A stretch of DNA of 64,000 nt from Steinernema hermaphroditum (taxonomy: Eukaryota; Nematoda; Chromadorea; Rhabditida; Steinernematidae): NCBI GenBank assembly GCA_030435675.1, contig JAUCMV010000006.1, forward strand, positions 482,291-546,290, written 5' to 3'. Within the stretch, counting starts at the first letter, position 1. Every line of letters starts with the position of its first letter. The notes below the pieces were generated by a model. It saw only the letters and a list, made by a program, of their open reading frames with translations, was not told the origin of the DNA and did not search any database. Below are positions 39,065 through 52,066 of the stretch, piece after piece. Made by a program: the position numbers and the translations under genes.

Positions 39065-42000
39065 TTCCTGCAAAACTTTCAATTCGAGACAGTTGAGGCC
39101 TTGTTCATACCAAAAGCTCTGCATCTGACCCTCCTGCTCCAAAGTACCATAGCATTTTTATGATTGGATCTTGTAGAACTGCACGAGCCTGATCGAACGC
39201 GCCTACTCTCGTTGGATTTCCTGCGGACTATCTTAGTTTCCTGCAAAACTTTCAATTCGAGACAGATAGGGCCTTGCTCATACCAAAAGCTCTGCATCTG
39301 ACCCTCCTGCTCCAAAGTACCATAGCATTTTTATGATTGGATCTTGTAGAACTGCACGAGCCTGATCGAACGCGCCTACTCTCGTTGGATTTCCTGTGGA
39401 CTATCTTAGTTTCCTGCAAAACTTTCAATTCGAGACAGTTAGGGCCTTGTTCATACAAAGAGTTATGCATCTGACCCCTCCGCTCCAAATAATTTTTATG
39501 ATTGGATCTTGTAGAACTGCACGAGCCTGATCGAACGCGCCTACTCTCGTTCGATTTCCTGCGGACTATCTTAGTTTCCTGCAAAACTTTTAATTCGAGA
39601 CAGCAGGGCCCTTGCTCATACCAAATGCTCTGCATCTGACCCTCCTGCTCCAAAGTACCATATCATTTTTATGATTGGATCTTGTAGAACTGCACGAGCC
39701 TGATCGAACGCGCCTATTCCCGTTGGGATTACTGTGGACTATCTTAGTTTCCTGCAAAACTTTCAATTGGAGACAGATAGGGCCTTGCTCATACCAAAAG
39801 CTCTGCATCTGACCCTCCTGCTCCAAAGTACCATATCATTTTTATGATTGGATCTTGTAGAACTGCACGAGCCTGATCGAACGCGCCTACTCTCGTTGGA
39901 TTTCCTGTGGACTATCTTAGTTTCGTGCAAAACTTTCAATTCGAGACAGCAGGGCCCTTGCTCATACAAAGAGTTATGCATCTGACCCCTCCGCTCCAAT
40001 TTTTATGATTGGATCTTGTAGAACTGCACGAGCCTGATCGAACGCGCCTACTCTCGTTCGATTTCCTGCGGACTATCTTAGTTTCCTGCAAAACTTTTAA
40101 TTCGAGACAGCAGGGCCCTTGCTCATACCAAATGCTCTGCATCTGACCTTCCTGCTCCAAAGTACCATATCATTTTTATGATTTGATCTTGTAGAACTGC
40201 ACGAGCCTGATCGAACGCGCCTATTCCCGTTGGGATTACTGTGGACTATCTCAGTTTCCTGCAAAACTTTCAATTGGAGACAGATAGGGCCTTGCTCATA
40301 CCAAAAGCTCTGCATCTGACCCTCCTGCTCCAAAGTACCATATCATTTTTATGATTGGATCTTGTAGAACTGCACGAGCCTGATCGAACGCGCCTACTCT
40401 CGTTGGATTTCCTGTGGACTATCTTAGTTTCGTGCAAAACTTTCAATTCGAGACAGCAGGGCCCTTGCTCATACCAAATGCTCTGCATCTGACCCTCCTG
40501 CTCCAAAGTACCATATCATTTTTATGATTGGATCTTGTAGAACTGCACGAGCCTGATCGAACGCGCCTATTCCCGTTGGGATTACTGTGGACTATCTCAG
40601 TTTCCTGCAAAACTTTCAATTGGAGACAGATAGGGCATTGCTCATACAAAGAGTTATGCATCTGACCCCTCTCCAGCTCCATATTTTTATGATTGGATCT
40701 TGTAGAACTGCACGAGCCTGATCGAACGCGCCTACTCTCGTTCGATTTCCTGCGGACTATCTTAGTTTCCTGCAAAACTTTCAATTCGAGACAGACAGGG
40801 CCTTGCTCATACCAAAAGCTCTGCATCTGACCCTCCTGCTCCAAAGTACCATATCATTTTTATGATTGGATCTTGTAGAACTGCACGAGCCTGATCGAAC
40901 GCGCCTACTCTCGTTCGATTTCCTGCGGACTATCTTAGTCTCCTGCAAAACTTTCAATTCGAGACAGACAGGGCCTTGCTCATACCAAAAGCTCTGCATC
41001 TGACCCTCCTGCTCCAAAGTACCATAGCATTTTTATGATTGGATCTTGTAGAACTGCACGAGCCTGATCGAAGGCGCCTACTCTCGTTGGATTTCGTGTG
41101 GACTATCTTAGTTTCCTGCAAAACTTTCAATTCGAGACAGCACGGCCCTTGCTCATACCAAAAGCTCTGCATCTGACCCTCCTGCTCCAAAGTACCATAT
41201 CATTTTTATGATTGGATCTTGTAGAACTGCACGAGCCTGATCGAACGCGCCTACTGTCGTTCGATTTCCTGCGGACTATCTTAGTTTCCTGCAAAACTTT
41301 CAATTCGAGACAGACAGGGCCTTGCTCATACCAAAAGCTCTGCATCTGACCCTCCTGCTCCAAAGTACCATAGCATTTTTATGATTGGATCTTGTAGAAC
41401 TGCACGAGCCTGATCGAACGCGCCTACTCTCGTTGGATTTCGTGTGGACTATCTTAGTTTCCTGCAAAACTTTCAATTCGAGACAGACAGGGCCTTGCTC
41501 ATACCAAAAGCTCTGCATCTGACCCTCCTGCTCCAAAGTACCATATCATTTTTATGATTGGATCTTGTAGAACTGCACGAGCCTGATGGAACGCGCCTAT
41601 TCCCGTTGGGATTACTGTGGACTATCTTAGTTTCCTGCAAAACTTTCAATTCGAGACAGTTAGGGCCTTGTTCATACAAAGAGTTATGCATCTGACCCCT
41701 CCGGCTCCATCCTAATTTTTATGATTGGATCTTGTAGAACTGCACGAGCCTGATCGAACGCGCCTACTCTCGTTCGATTTCCTGCGGACTATCTTAGTCT
41801 CCTGCAAAACTTTCAATTCGAGACAGACAGGGCCTTGCTCATACCAAAAGCTCTGCATCTGACCCTCCTGCTCCAAAGTACCATAGCATTTTTATGATTG
41901 GATCTTGTAGAACTGCACGAGCCTGATCGAACGCGCCTACTGTCGTTGGATTTCGTGTGGACTATCTTAGTTTCCTGCAAAACTTTCAATTCGAGACAGC

Positions 42001-42560
42001 ACGGCCCTTGCTCATACCAAAAGCTCTGCATCTGACCCTCCTGCTCCAAAGTACCATATCATTTTTATGATTGGATCTTGTAGAACTGCACGAGCCTGAT
42101 CGAACGCGCCTATTCCCGTTGGGATTACTGTGGACTATCTTAGTTTCGTGCAAAACTTTCAATTCGAGACAGCAGGGCCTTGTTCATACAAAGAGTTATG
42201 CATCTGACCCCTCCTGCTCCAAGTACCATATCATTTTTATGATTGGATCTTGTAGAACTGCACGAGCCTGATCGAACGCGCCTACTCTCGTTCGATTTCC
42301 TGCGGACTATCTTAGTTTCCTGCAAAACTTTCAATTCGAGACAGACAGGGCCTTGCTCATACCAAAAGCTCTGCATCTGACCCTCCTGCTCCAAAGTACC
42401 ATATCATTTTTATGATTGGATCTTGTAGAACTGCACGAGCCTGATCGAACGCGCCTACTCTCGTTGGATTTCCTGCGGACTATCTTAGTCTCCTGCAAAA
42501 CTTTCAATTCGAGACAGCAGGGCCTTGTTCATACAAAGAGTTATGCATCTGACCCTCCTG
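39065..42560 (+). repeat. Forward arm of an inverted, collinear satellite duplication
   Basis: Forward-orientation monomers whose order of rare variants is mirrored at about 60.9-63.9 kb. Markers here: gttgaggcc at 39092, gggcattgctc at about 40633, gaaggcgcc at about 41070, ctgtcgttcg at about 41253, gatggaacg at about 41585, ctgtcgttgg at about 41940 and a tttcgtgcaaaac unit at about 42144. Relative to the mirror copy this arm has one extra block of about 508 bp, three monomers near 39590-40096. Weaker similarity of unit order continues to about 43.6 kb. Boundaries are judged by eye. Confidence 0.8.
39590..40096 (+). repeat. Extra three-monomer unit (about 508 bp) in the forward arm
   Basis: Between the unit ending near 39590 and the one starting near 40097 lie a caattggagac unit, a tttcgtgcaaaac unit and a B-type unit ending at a short junction. 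The same trio type follows immediately in 40097-40600. In the mirror arm the trio occurs once: matching landmarks are 1018 bp apart here and 510 bp apart there. A tandem gain or loss of one higher-order unit by unequal exchange explains this. Which of the two adjacent trios is the extra one cannot be decided. Confidence 0.7.
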
Positions 42561-45528
42561 CTCCAAAGCTCCATACATTTTTATGATTGGATCTTGTAGA
42601 ACTGCACGAGCCTGATCGAACGCGCCTACTCTCGTTGGATTTCCTGCGGACTATCTTAGTTTCCTGCAAAACTTTCAATTCGAGACAGAAGGGGCCTTGC
42701 TCATACCAAAAGCTCTGCATCTGACCCTCCTGCTCCAAAGTACCATATCATTTTTATGATTGGATCTTGTAGAACTGCACGAGCCTGATCGAACGCGCCT
42801 ACTCTCGTTGGATTTCCTGCGGACTATCTTAGTCTCCTGCAAAACTTTCAATTCGAGACAGACAGGGCCTTGCTCATACCAAAAGCTCTGCATCTGACCC
42901 TCCTGCTCCAAAGTACCATAGCATTTTTATGATTGGATCTTGTAGAACTGCACGAGCCTGATCGAACGCGCCTACTCTCGTTGGATTTCCTGTGGACTAT
43001 CTTAGTTTCCTGCAAAACTTTCAATTCGAGACAGCAGGGCCTTGCTCATACCAAAAGCTCTGCATCTGACCCTCCTGCTCCAAAGTACCATATCATTTTT
43101 ATGATTGGATCTTGTAGAACTGCACGAGCCTGATCGAACGCGCCTACTCTCGTTGGATTTCCTGCGGACTATCTTAGTTTCCTGCAAAACTTTCAATTCG
43201 AGACAGACAGGGCCTTGCTCATACCAAAAGCTCTGCATCTGACCCCTCCTGCTCCAAAGTACCATATCATTTTTATGATTGGATCTTGTAGAACTGCACG
43301 AGCCTGATCGAACGCGCCTACTCTCGTTCGATTTCCTGCGGACTATCTTAGTCTCCTGCAAAACTTTCAATTCGAGACAGACAGGGCCTTGCTCATACCA
43401 AAAGCTCTGCATCTGACCCTCCTGCTCCAAAGTACCATATCATTTTTATGATTGGATCTTGTAGAACTGCACGAGCCTGATCGAACGCGCCTACTCTCGT
43501 TGGATTTCCTGTGGACTATCTTAGTTTCCTGCAAAACTTTCAATTCGAGACAGACAGGGCCTTGCTCATACCAAAAGCTCTGCATCTGACCCTCCTGCTC
43601 CAAAGTACCATATCATTTTTATGATTGGATCTTGTAGAACTGCACGAGCCTGATCGAACGCGCCTACTCTCGTTGGGATTTCCTGTGGACTATCTTAGTT
43701 TCCTGCAAAACTTTCAATTCGAGACAGTTAGGGCCTTGCTCATACAAAGAGTTCTGCATCTGACCCCTCCTGCTCCAAAGTACCATATCATTTTTATGAT
43801 TGGATCTTGTAGAACTGCACGAGCCTGATCGAACGCGCCTACTCTCGTTGGATTTCCTGTGGACTATCTTAGTTTCCTGCAAAACTTTCAATTCGAGACA
43901 GTTAGGGCCTTGTTCATACCAAGAGTTCTGCATCTGACCCCTCCTGCTCCAAGTACCATAGCATTTTTATGATTGGATCTTGTAGAACTGCACGAGCCTG
44001 ATCGAACGCGCCTACTCTCGTTGGATTTCCTGTGGACTATCTTAGTTTCCTGCAAAACTTTCAATTCGAGACAGACAGGGCCTTGCTCATACCAAAAGCT
44101 CTGCATCTGACCCTCCTGCTCCAAAGTACCATATCATTTTTATGATTGGATCTTGTAGAACTGCACGAGCCTGATCGAACGCGCCTACTCTCGTTGGGAT
44201 TTCCTGTGGACTATCTTAGTTTCCTGCAAAACTTTCAATTCGAGACAGCCAGGGCCTTGCTCATACCAAAAGCTCTGCATCTGACCCTCCTGCTCCAAAG
44301 TACCATATCATTTTTATGATTGGATCTTGTAGAACTGCACGAGCCTGATCGAACGCGCCTACTCTCGTTGGATTTCCTGTGGACTATCTTAGTTTCCTGC
44401 AAAACTTTCAATTCGAGACAGTTAGGGCCTTGTTCATACAAAGAGTTATGCATCTGACCCCTCCTGCTCCAAAGTACCATATCATTTTTATGATTGGATC
44501 TTGTAGAACTGCACGAGCCTGATCGAACGCGCCTACTCTCGTTGGATTTCCTGTGGACTATCTTAGTTTCCTGCAAAACTTTCAATTCGAGACAGTTAGG
44601 GCCTTGTTCATACAAAGAGTTCTGCATCTGACCCCTCCTGCTCCAAAGTACCATATCATTTTTATGATTGGATCTTGTAGAACTGCACGAGCCTGATCGA
44701 ACGCGCCTACTCTCGTTGGATTTCCTGTGGACTATCTTAGTTTCCTGCAAAACTTTCAATTCGAGACAGCAGGGCCCTTGCTCATACCAAAAGCTCTGCA
44801 TCTGACCCTCCTGCTCCAAAGTACCATATCATTTTTATGATTGGATCTTGTAGAACTGCACGAGCCTGATCGAACGCGCCTACTCTCGTTGGGATTTCCT
44901 GTGGACTATCTTAGTTTCCTGCAAAACTTTCAATTCGAGACAGACAGGGCCTTGCTCATACCAAAAGCTCTGCATCTGACCCTCCTGCTCCAAAGTACCA
45001 TATCATTTTTATGATTGGATCTTGTAGAACTGCACGAGCCTGATCGAACGCGCCTACTCTCGTTGGATTTCCTGCGGACTATCTTAGTTTCCTGCAAAAC
45101 TTTCAATTCGAGACAGACAGGGCCTTGCTCATACCAAAAGCTCTGCATCTGACCCTCCTGCTCCAAAGTACCATATCATTTTTATGATTGGATCTTGTAG
45201 AACTGCACGAGCCTGATCGAACGCGCCTACTCTCGTTGGATTTCCTGCGGACTATCTTAGTTTCCTGCAAAACTTTCAATTCGAGACAGACAGGGCCTTG
45301 CTCATACCAAAAGCTCTGCATCTGACCCCTCCTGCTCCAAAGTACCATATCATTTTTATGATTGGATCTTGTAGAACTGCACGAGCCTGATCGAACGCGC
45401 CTACTCTCGTTGGATTTCCTGTGGACTATCTTAGTTTCCTGCAAAACTTTCAATTCGAGACAGTTAGGGCCTTGTTCATACAAAGAGTTATGCATCTGAC
45501 CCCTCCTGCTCCAAAGTACCATACATTT

Positions 45529-46050
45529 TTATGATTGGATCTTGTAGAACTGCACGAGCCTGATCGAACGCGCCTACTCTCGTTGGGATTTCCTGCGGAC
45601 TATCTTAGTTTCCTGCAAAACTTTCAATTCGAGACAGACAGGGCCTTGCTCATACCAAAAGCTCTGCATCTGACCCTCCTGCTCCAAAGTACCATATCAT
45701 TTTTATGATTGGATCTTGTAGAACTGCACGAGCCTGATCGAACGCGCCTACTCTCGTTGGGATTTCCTGCGGACTATCTTAGTTTCCTGCAAAACTTTCA
45801 ATTCGAGACAGACAGGGCCTTGCTCATACCAAAAGCTCTGCATCTGACCCTCCTGCTCCAAAGTACCATATCATTTTTATGATTGGATCTTGTAGAACTG
45901 CACGAGCCTGATCGAACGCGCCTACTCTCGTTGGGATTTCCTGCGGACTATCTTAGTTTCCTGCAAAACTTTCAATTCGAGACAGACAGGGCCTTGCTCA
46001 TACCAAAAGCTCTGCATCTGACCCTCCTGCTCCAAAGTACCATATCATTT
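45529..46050 (+). repeat. Three identical adjacent 174-bp monomers
   Basis: Units 45529-45702, 45703-45876 and 45877-46050 are identical by reading. Each has tactctcgttgggatttcc, tgcgg, gacagacagggccttgctc, aaaagctctg and accatatcat. The unit before ends atacattttt, a one-base loss, and the unit after lacks the extra g of ttggg, which brackets the amplified run. Confidence 0.9.
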
Positions 46051-47990
46051 TTATGATTGGATCTTGTAGAACTGCACGAGCCTGATCGAACGCGCCTACT
46101 CTCGTTGGATTTCCTGCGGACTATCTTAGTTTCCTGCAAAACTTTCAATTCGAGACAGACAGGGCCTTGCTCATACCAAAAGCTCTGCATCTGACCCTCC
46201 TGCTCCAAAGTACCATATCATTTTTATGATTGGATCTTGTAGAACTGCACGAGCCTGATCGAACGCGCCTACTCCCGTTGGGATTTCCTGTGGACTATCT
46301 TAGTTTCCTGCAAAACTTTCAATTCGAGACAGATAGGGCCCTTGTTCATACAAAGAGCTCTGCATCTGACCCTCCTGCTCCAAAGTACCATATCATTTTT
46401 ATGATTGGATCTTGTAGAACTGCACGAGCCTGATCGAACGCGCCTACTCTCGTTGGATTTCCTGCGGACTATCTTAGTTTCCTGCAAAACTTTCAATTCG
46501 AGACAGACAGGGCCTTGCTCATACCAAAAGCTCTGCATCTGACCCTCCTGCTCCAAAGTACCATATCATTTTTATGATTGGATCTTGTAGAACTGCACGA
46601 GCCTGATCGAACGCGCCTACTCTCGTTGGGATTTCCTGCGGACTATCTTAGTTTCCTGCAAAACTTTCAATTCGAGACAGACAGGGCCTTGCTCATACCA
46701 AAAGCTCTGCATCTGACCCTCCTGCTCCAAAGTACCATATCATTTTTATGATTGGATCTTGTAGAACTGCACGAGCCTGATCGAACGCGCCTACTCTCGT
46801 TGGGTTTCCTGCGGACTATCTTAGTTTCCTGCAAAACTTTCAATTCGAGACAGACAGGGCCCTTGCTCATACCAAAAGCTCTGCATCTGACCCTCCTGCT
46901 CCAAAGTACCATATCATTTTTATGATTGGATCTTGTAGAACTGCACGAGCCTGATCGAACGCGCCTACTCTCGTTGGATTTCCTGCGGACTATCTTAGTT
47001 TCCTGCAAAACTTTCAATTCGAGACAGACAGGGCCTTGCTCATACCAAAAGCTCTGCATCTGACCCCTCCACTCCAATTTTTATGATTGGATCTTGTAGA
47101 ACTGCACGAGCCTGATCGAACGCGCCTACTCTCGTTCGATTTCCTGCGGACTATCTTAGTTTCCTGCAAAACTTTCAATTCGAGACAGACAGGGCCTTGC
47201 TCATACCAAAAGCTCTGCATCTGACCCTCCTGCTCCAAAGTACCATATCATTTTTATGATTGGATCTTGTAGAACTGCACGAGCCTGATCGAACGCGCCT
47301 ACTCTCGTTGGGATTTCCTGTGGACTATCTTAGTTTCCTGCAAAACTTTCAATTCGAGACAGACAGGGCCTTGCTCATACCAAAAGCTCTGCATCTGACC
47401 CCTCCTGCTCCAAAGTACCATATCATTTTTATGATTGGATCTTGTAGAACTGCACGAGCCTGATCGAACGCGCCTACTCTCGTTCGATTTCCTGCGGACT
47501 ATCTTAGTTTCCTGCAAAACTTTCAATTCGAGACAGACAGGGCCTTGCTCATACCAAAAGCTCTGCATCTGACCCTCCTGCTCCAAAGTACCATATCATT
47601 TTTATGATTGGATCTTGTAGAACTGCACGAGCCTGATCGAACGCGCCTACTCTCGTTCGATTTCCTGCGGACTATCTTAGTCTCCTGCAAAACTTTCAAT
47701 TCGAGACAGACAGGGCCTTGCTCATACCAAAAGCTCTGCATCTGACCCTCCTGCTCCAAAGTACCATATCATTTTTATGATTGGATCTTGTAGAACTGCA
47801 CGAGCCTGATCGAACGCGCCTACTCTCGTTGGGATTTCCTGTGGACTATCTTAGTTTCCTGCAAAACTTTCAATTCGAGACAGTTAGGGCCTTGTTCATA
47901 CAAAGAGTTCTGCATCTGACCCCTCCTGCTCCAGCCTCATTTTTATGATTGGATCTTGTAGAACTGCACGAGCCTGATCGAACGCGCCTA

Positions 47991-48520
47991 CTCTCTTGCG
48001 ATTTCCTGCGGACTATCTTAGTTTCCTGCAAAACTTTCAATTCGAGACAGACAGGGCCTTGCTCATACCAAAAGCTCTGCATCTGACCCTCCTGCTCCAA
48101 AGTACCATATCATTTTTATGATTGGATCTTGTAGAACTGCACGAGCCTGATCGAACGCGCCTACTCCCGTTCGATTTCCTGCGGACTATCTTAGTCTCCT
48201 GCAAAACTTTCAATTCGAGACAGACAGGGCCTTGCTCATACCAAAAGCTCTGCATCTGACCCTCCTGCTCCAAAGTACCATATCATTTTTATGATTGGAT
48301 CTTGTAGAACTGCACGAGCCTGATCGAACGCGCCTACTCCTCGTTGGATTTCCTGCGGACTATCTTAGTTTCCTGCAAAACTTTCAATTCGAGACAGACA
48401 GGGCCTTGCTCATACCAAAAGCTCTGCATCTGACCCTCCTGCTCCAAAGTACCATATCATTTTTATGATTGGATCTTGTAGAACTGCACGAGCCTGATCG
48501 AACGCGCCTACTCTCTTGCG
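47991..48520 (+). repeat. 520-bp three-monomer repeat marked by ctctcttgcg
   Basis: The aberrant box ctctcttgcgatttcc (usual ctctcgttcgatttcc) occurs at 47991 and 48511, 520 bp apart, which is three monomers plus one base. Between them lie a tactcccgttcg unit and a tactcctcgttgg unit. The box change looks like a small rearrangement of cgttcg and appears only in these two copies. Confidence 0.75.
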
Positions 48521-50600
48521 ATTTCCTGCGGACTATCTTAGTCTCCTGCAAAACTTTCAATTCGAGACAGACAGGGCCTTGCTCATACCAAAAGCTCTGC
48601 ATCTGACCCTCCTGCTCCAAAGTACCATAGCATTTTTATGATTGGATCTTGTAGAACTGCACGAGCCTGATCGAACGCGCCTACTCTCGTTGGATTTCCT
48701 GCGGACTATCTTAGTTTCCTGCAAAACTTTCAATTCGAGACAGTTAGGGCCTTGTTCATACAAAGAGTTATGCATCTGACCCTCCTCTCCAGCTCCATAA
48801 TTTTTATGATTGGATCTTGTAGAACTGCACGAGCCTGATCGAACGCGCCTATTCCCGTTGGGACTACTGTGGACTATCTTAGTTTCCTGCAAAACTTTCA
48901 ATTCGAGACAGACAGGGCCTTGCTCATACCAAAAGCTCTGCATCTGACCATCCTGCTCCAAAGTACCATATCATTTTTATGATTGGATCTTGTAGAACTG
49001 CACGAGCCTGATCGAACGCGCCTATTCCCGTTGGGATTACTGTGGACTATCTTAGTTTCCTGCAAAACTTTCAATTCGAGACAGATAGGGCCTTGTTCAT
49101 ACAAAGAGTTCTGCATCTGACCCTCCTGCTCCAAAGTAACATATCATTTTTATGATTGGATCTTGTAGAACTGCACGAGCCTGATCGAACGCACCTATTC
49201 CCGTTGGGATTACTGTGGACTATCTTAGTTTCCTGCAAAACTTTCAATACGAGACAGATAGGGCCTTGTTCATACAAAGAGTTCTGCATCTGACCCTCCT
49301 GCTCCAAAGTACCATAGCATTTTTATGACTGGATCTTGTAGAACTGCACGAGCCTGATCGAACGCGCCTATTCCCGTTGGGATTACTGTGGACTATCTTA
49401 GTTTCCTGCAAAACTTTCAATTCGAGACAGACAGGGCCTTGCTCATATCAAAAGCTCTGCATCTGACCATCCTGCTCCAAAGTACCATATCATTTTTATG
49501 ATTGGATCTTGTAGAACTGCACGAGCCTGATCAAACGCGCCTACTCTCGTTGGATTTCCTGCGGACTATCTTAGTTTCCTGCAAAACTTTCAATTCGAGA
49601 CAGCAGGGCCCTTGCTCATACCAAATGCTCTGCATCTGACCCTCCTGCTCCAAAGTACCATATCATTTTTATGATTGGATCTTGTAGAACTGCACGAGCC
49701 TGATCGAACGCGCCTATTCCCGTTGGGATTACTGTGGACTATCTTAGTTTCCTGCAAAACTTTCAATTCGAGACAGCAGGGCCCTTGCTCATACCAAAAG
49801 CTCTGCATCTGACCCTCCTGCTCCAAAGTACCATATCATTTTTATGATTGGATCTTGTAGAACTGCACGAGCCTGATCGAACGCGCCTATTCCCGTTGGA
49901 TTTCCTGTGGACTATCTTAGTTTCCTGCAAAACTTTCAATTCGAGACAGTTAGGGCCTTGTTCATACAAAGAGTTATGCATCTGACCCTTCGGCTCCAAT
50001 TTTTATGATTGGATCTTGTAGAACTGCACGAGCCTGATCGAACGCGCCTACTCTCGTTGGATTTCCTGCGGACTATCTTAGTTTCCTGCAAAACTTTCAA
50101 TTCGAGACAGTTAGGGCCTTGTTCATACAAAGAGTTATGCATCTGACCCCTCCTGCTCCAAAGTACCATATATTTTTATGATTGGATCTTGTAGAACTGC
50201 ACGAGCGTGATCAAACGCGCCTACTCTCGTTGGATTTCCTGCGGACTATCTTAGTTTCCTGCAAAACTTTCAATTCGAGACAGCAGGGCCCTTGCTCATA
50301 CCAAATGCTCTGCATCTGACCCTCCTGCTCCAAAGTACCATATCATTTTTATGATTGGATCTTGTAGAACTGCACGAGCCTGATCGAACGCGCCTATTCC
50401 CGTTGAGATTACTGTGGACTATCTCAGTTTCCTGCAAAACTTTCAATTGGAGACAGATAGGGCCTTGCTCATACCAAAAGCTCTGCATCTGACCCTCCTG
50501 CTCCAAAGTACCATATCATTTTTATGATTGGATCTTGTAGAACTGCACGAGCCTGATCGAACGCGCCTATTCCCGTTGGGATTACTGTGGACTATCTTAG

Positions 50601-51640
50601 TTTCGTGCAAAACTTTCAATTCGAGACAGCAGGGCCCTTGCTCATACCAAATGCTCTGCATCTGACCCTCCTGCTCCAAAGTACCATATCATTTTTATGA
50701 TTGGATCTTGTAGAACTGCACGAGCCTGATCAAACGCGCCTACTCTCGTTGGATTTCCTGCGGACTATCTTAGTTTCCTGCAAAACTTTCAATTGGAGAC
50801 AGATAGGGCCTTGCTCATACCAAAAGCTCTGCATCTGACCCTCCTGCTCCAAAGTACCATAGCATTTTTATGAATGGATCTTGTAGAACTGCACGAGCCT
50901 GATCGAACGCGCCTATTCCCGTTGGGATTACTGTGGACTATCTTAGTTTCGTGCAAAACTTTCAATTCGAGACAGCAGGGCCCTTGCTCATACCAAATGC
51001 TCTGCATCTGACCCTCCTGCTCCAAAGTACCATATCATTTTTATGATTGGATCTTGTAGAACTGCACGAGCCTGATCGAACGCGCCTATTCCCGTTGGGA
51101 TTACTGTGGACTATCTTAGTTTCGTGCAAAACTTTCAATTCGAGACAGCAGGGCCCTTGCTCATACCAAATGCTCTGCATCTGACCCTCCTGCTCCAAAG
51201 TACCATATCATTTTTATGATTGGATCTTGTAGAACTGCACGAGCCTGATCGAACGCGCCTATTCCCGTTGGGATTACTGTGGACTATCTTAGTTTCGTGC
51301 AAAACTTTCAATTCGAGACAGCAGGGCCCTTGCTCATACCAAAAGCTCTGCATCTGACCCTCCTGCTCCAAAGTACCATATCATTTTTATGATTGGATCT
51401 TGTAGAACTGCACGAGCCTGATCGAACGCGCCTATTCCCGTTGGGATTACTGTGGACTATCTTAGTTTCGTGCAAAACTTTCAATTCGAGACAGCAGGGC
51501 CCTTGCTCATACCAAATGCTCTGCATCTGACCCTCCTGCTCCAAAGTACCATATCATTTTTATGATTGGATCTTGTAGAACTGCACGAGCCTGATCGAAC
51601 GCGCCTATTCCCGTTGGGATTACTGTGGACTATCTTAGTT
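50601..51640 (+). repeat. Local amplification of the tttcgtgcaaaac monomer
   Basis: The variant tttcgtgcaaaac (usual tttcctgcaaaac) is at 50601, 50947, 51120, 51293 and 51466. The last four are spaced exactly 173 bp. All are A-type units with gacagcagggcccttgctc, most with aaatgctctg. The same variant is scattered at about 39923, 40432 and 42144 and, reversed, near 61346 and 63050, so an older variant was expanded here by one-monomer steps. Confidence 0.88.
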
Positions 51641-51905
51641 TCCTGCAAAACTTTCAATTCGAGACAGCAGGGCCCTTGCTCATACCAAATGCTCTGCATC
51701 TGACCCTCCTGCTCCAAAGTACCATATCATTTTTATGATTGGATCTTGTAGAACTGCACGAGCCTGATCGAACGCGCCTATTCCCGTTGGGATTACTGTG
51801 GACTATCTCAGTTTCCTGCAAAACTTTCAATTCGAGACAGCAGGGCCCTTGCTCATACCAAAAGCTCTGCATCCGACCCTCCTGCTCCAAAGTACCATAT
51901 CATTT

Positions 51906-52066
51906 TTATGATTGGATCTTGTAGAACTGCACGAGCCTGATCGAACGCGCCTATTTCCGTTGGATTTCCTGTGGACTATCTTAGTTTCCTGCAAAACTTT
52001 CAATTCGAGACAGTTAGGGCCTTGTTCATACAAAGAGTTATGCATCTGACCCCTCCGCTCCAATTT
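51906..52066 (+). repeat. Representative short monomer, 161 bp
   Basis: Successive ttatgatt starts at 51906 and 52067 give 161 bp. The unit has tatttccgttggatttcc, tgtgg, gacagttagggccttg, gttatgcat and the short junction cccctccgctccaattt. Compared with a 173-bp unit it lacks about 12 bp from the aaagtaccatatc stretch. Near-identical units end at 53265 and 54625. Confidence 0.92.

Larger units (their letters stand above)
42561..48803 (+). repeat. Satellite array, zone 5: relatively uniform gacagacaggg monomers
   Basis: About 36 forward-orientation monomers, nearly all B-type (tactctcgttgg with gatttcc or ggatttcc) carrying gacagacagggccttgctc and aaaagctctg. Lengths are mostly 173-174 bp. 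Short units are rare: one at about 47070 ends cccctccactccaattttt, and another at about 47930 ends tgctccagcctcattttt. The one-base insertion ttgggatttcc gives many 174-bp units. A gttaggg/gttctg subtype is interspersed at 43.7-45.5 kb. Low divergence between neighbours suggests younger amplification than in zones 1-2. Confidence 0.93.
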
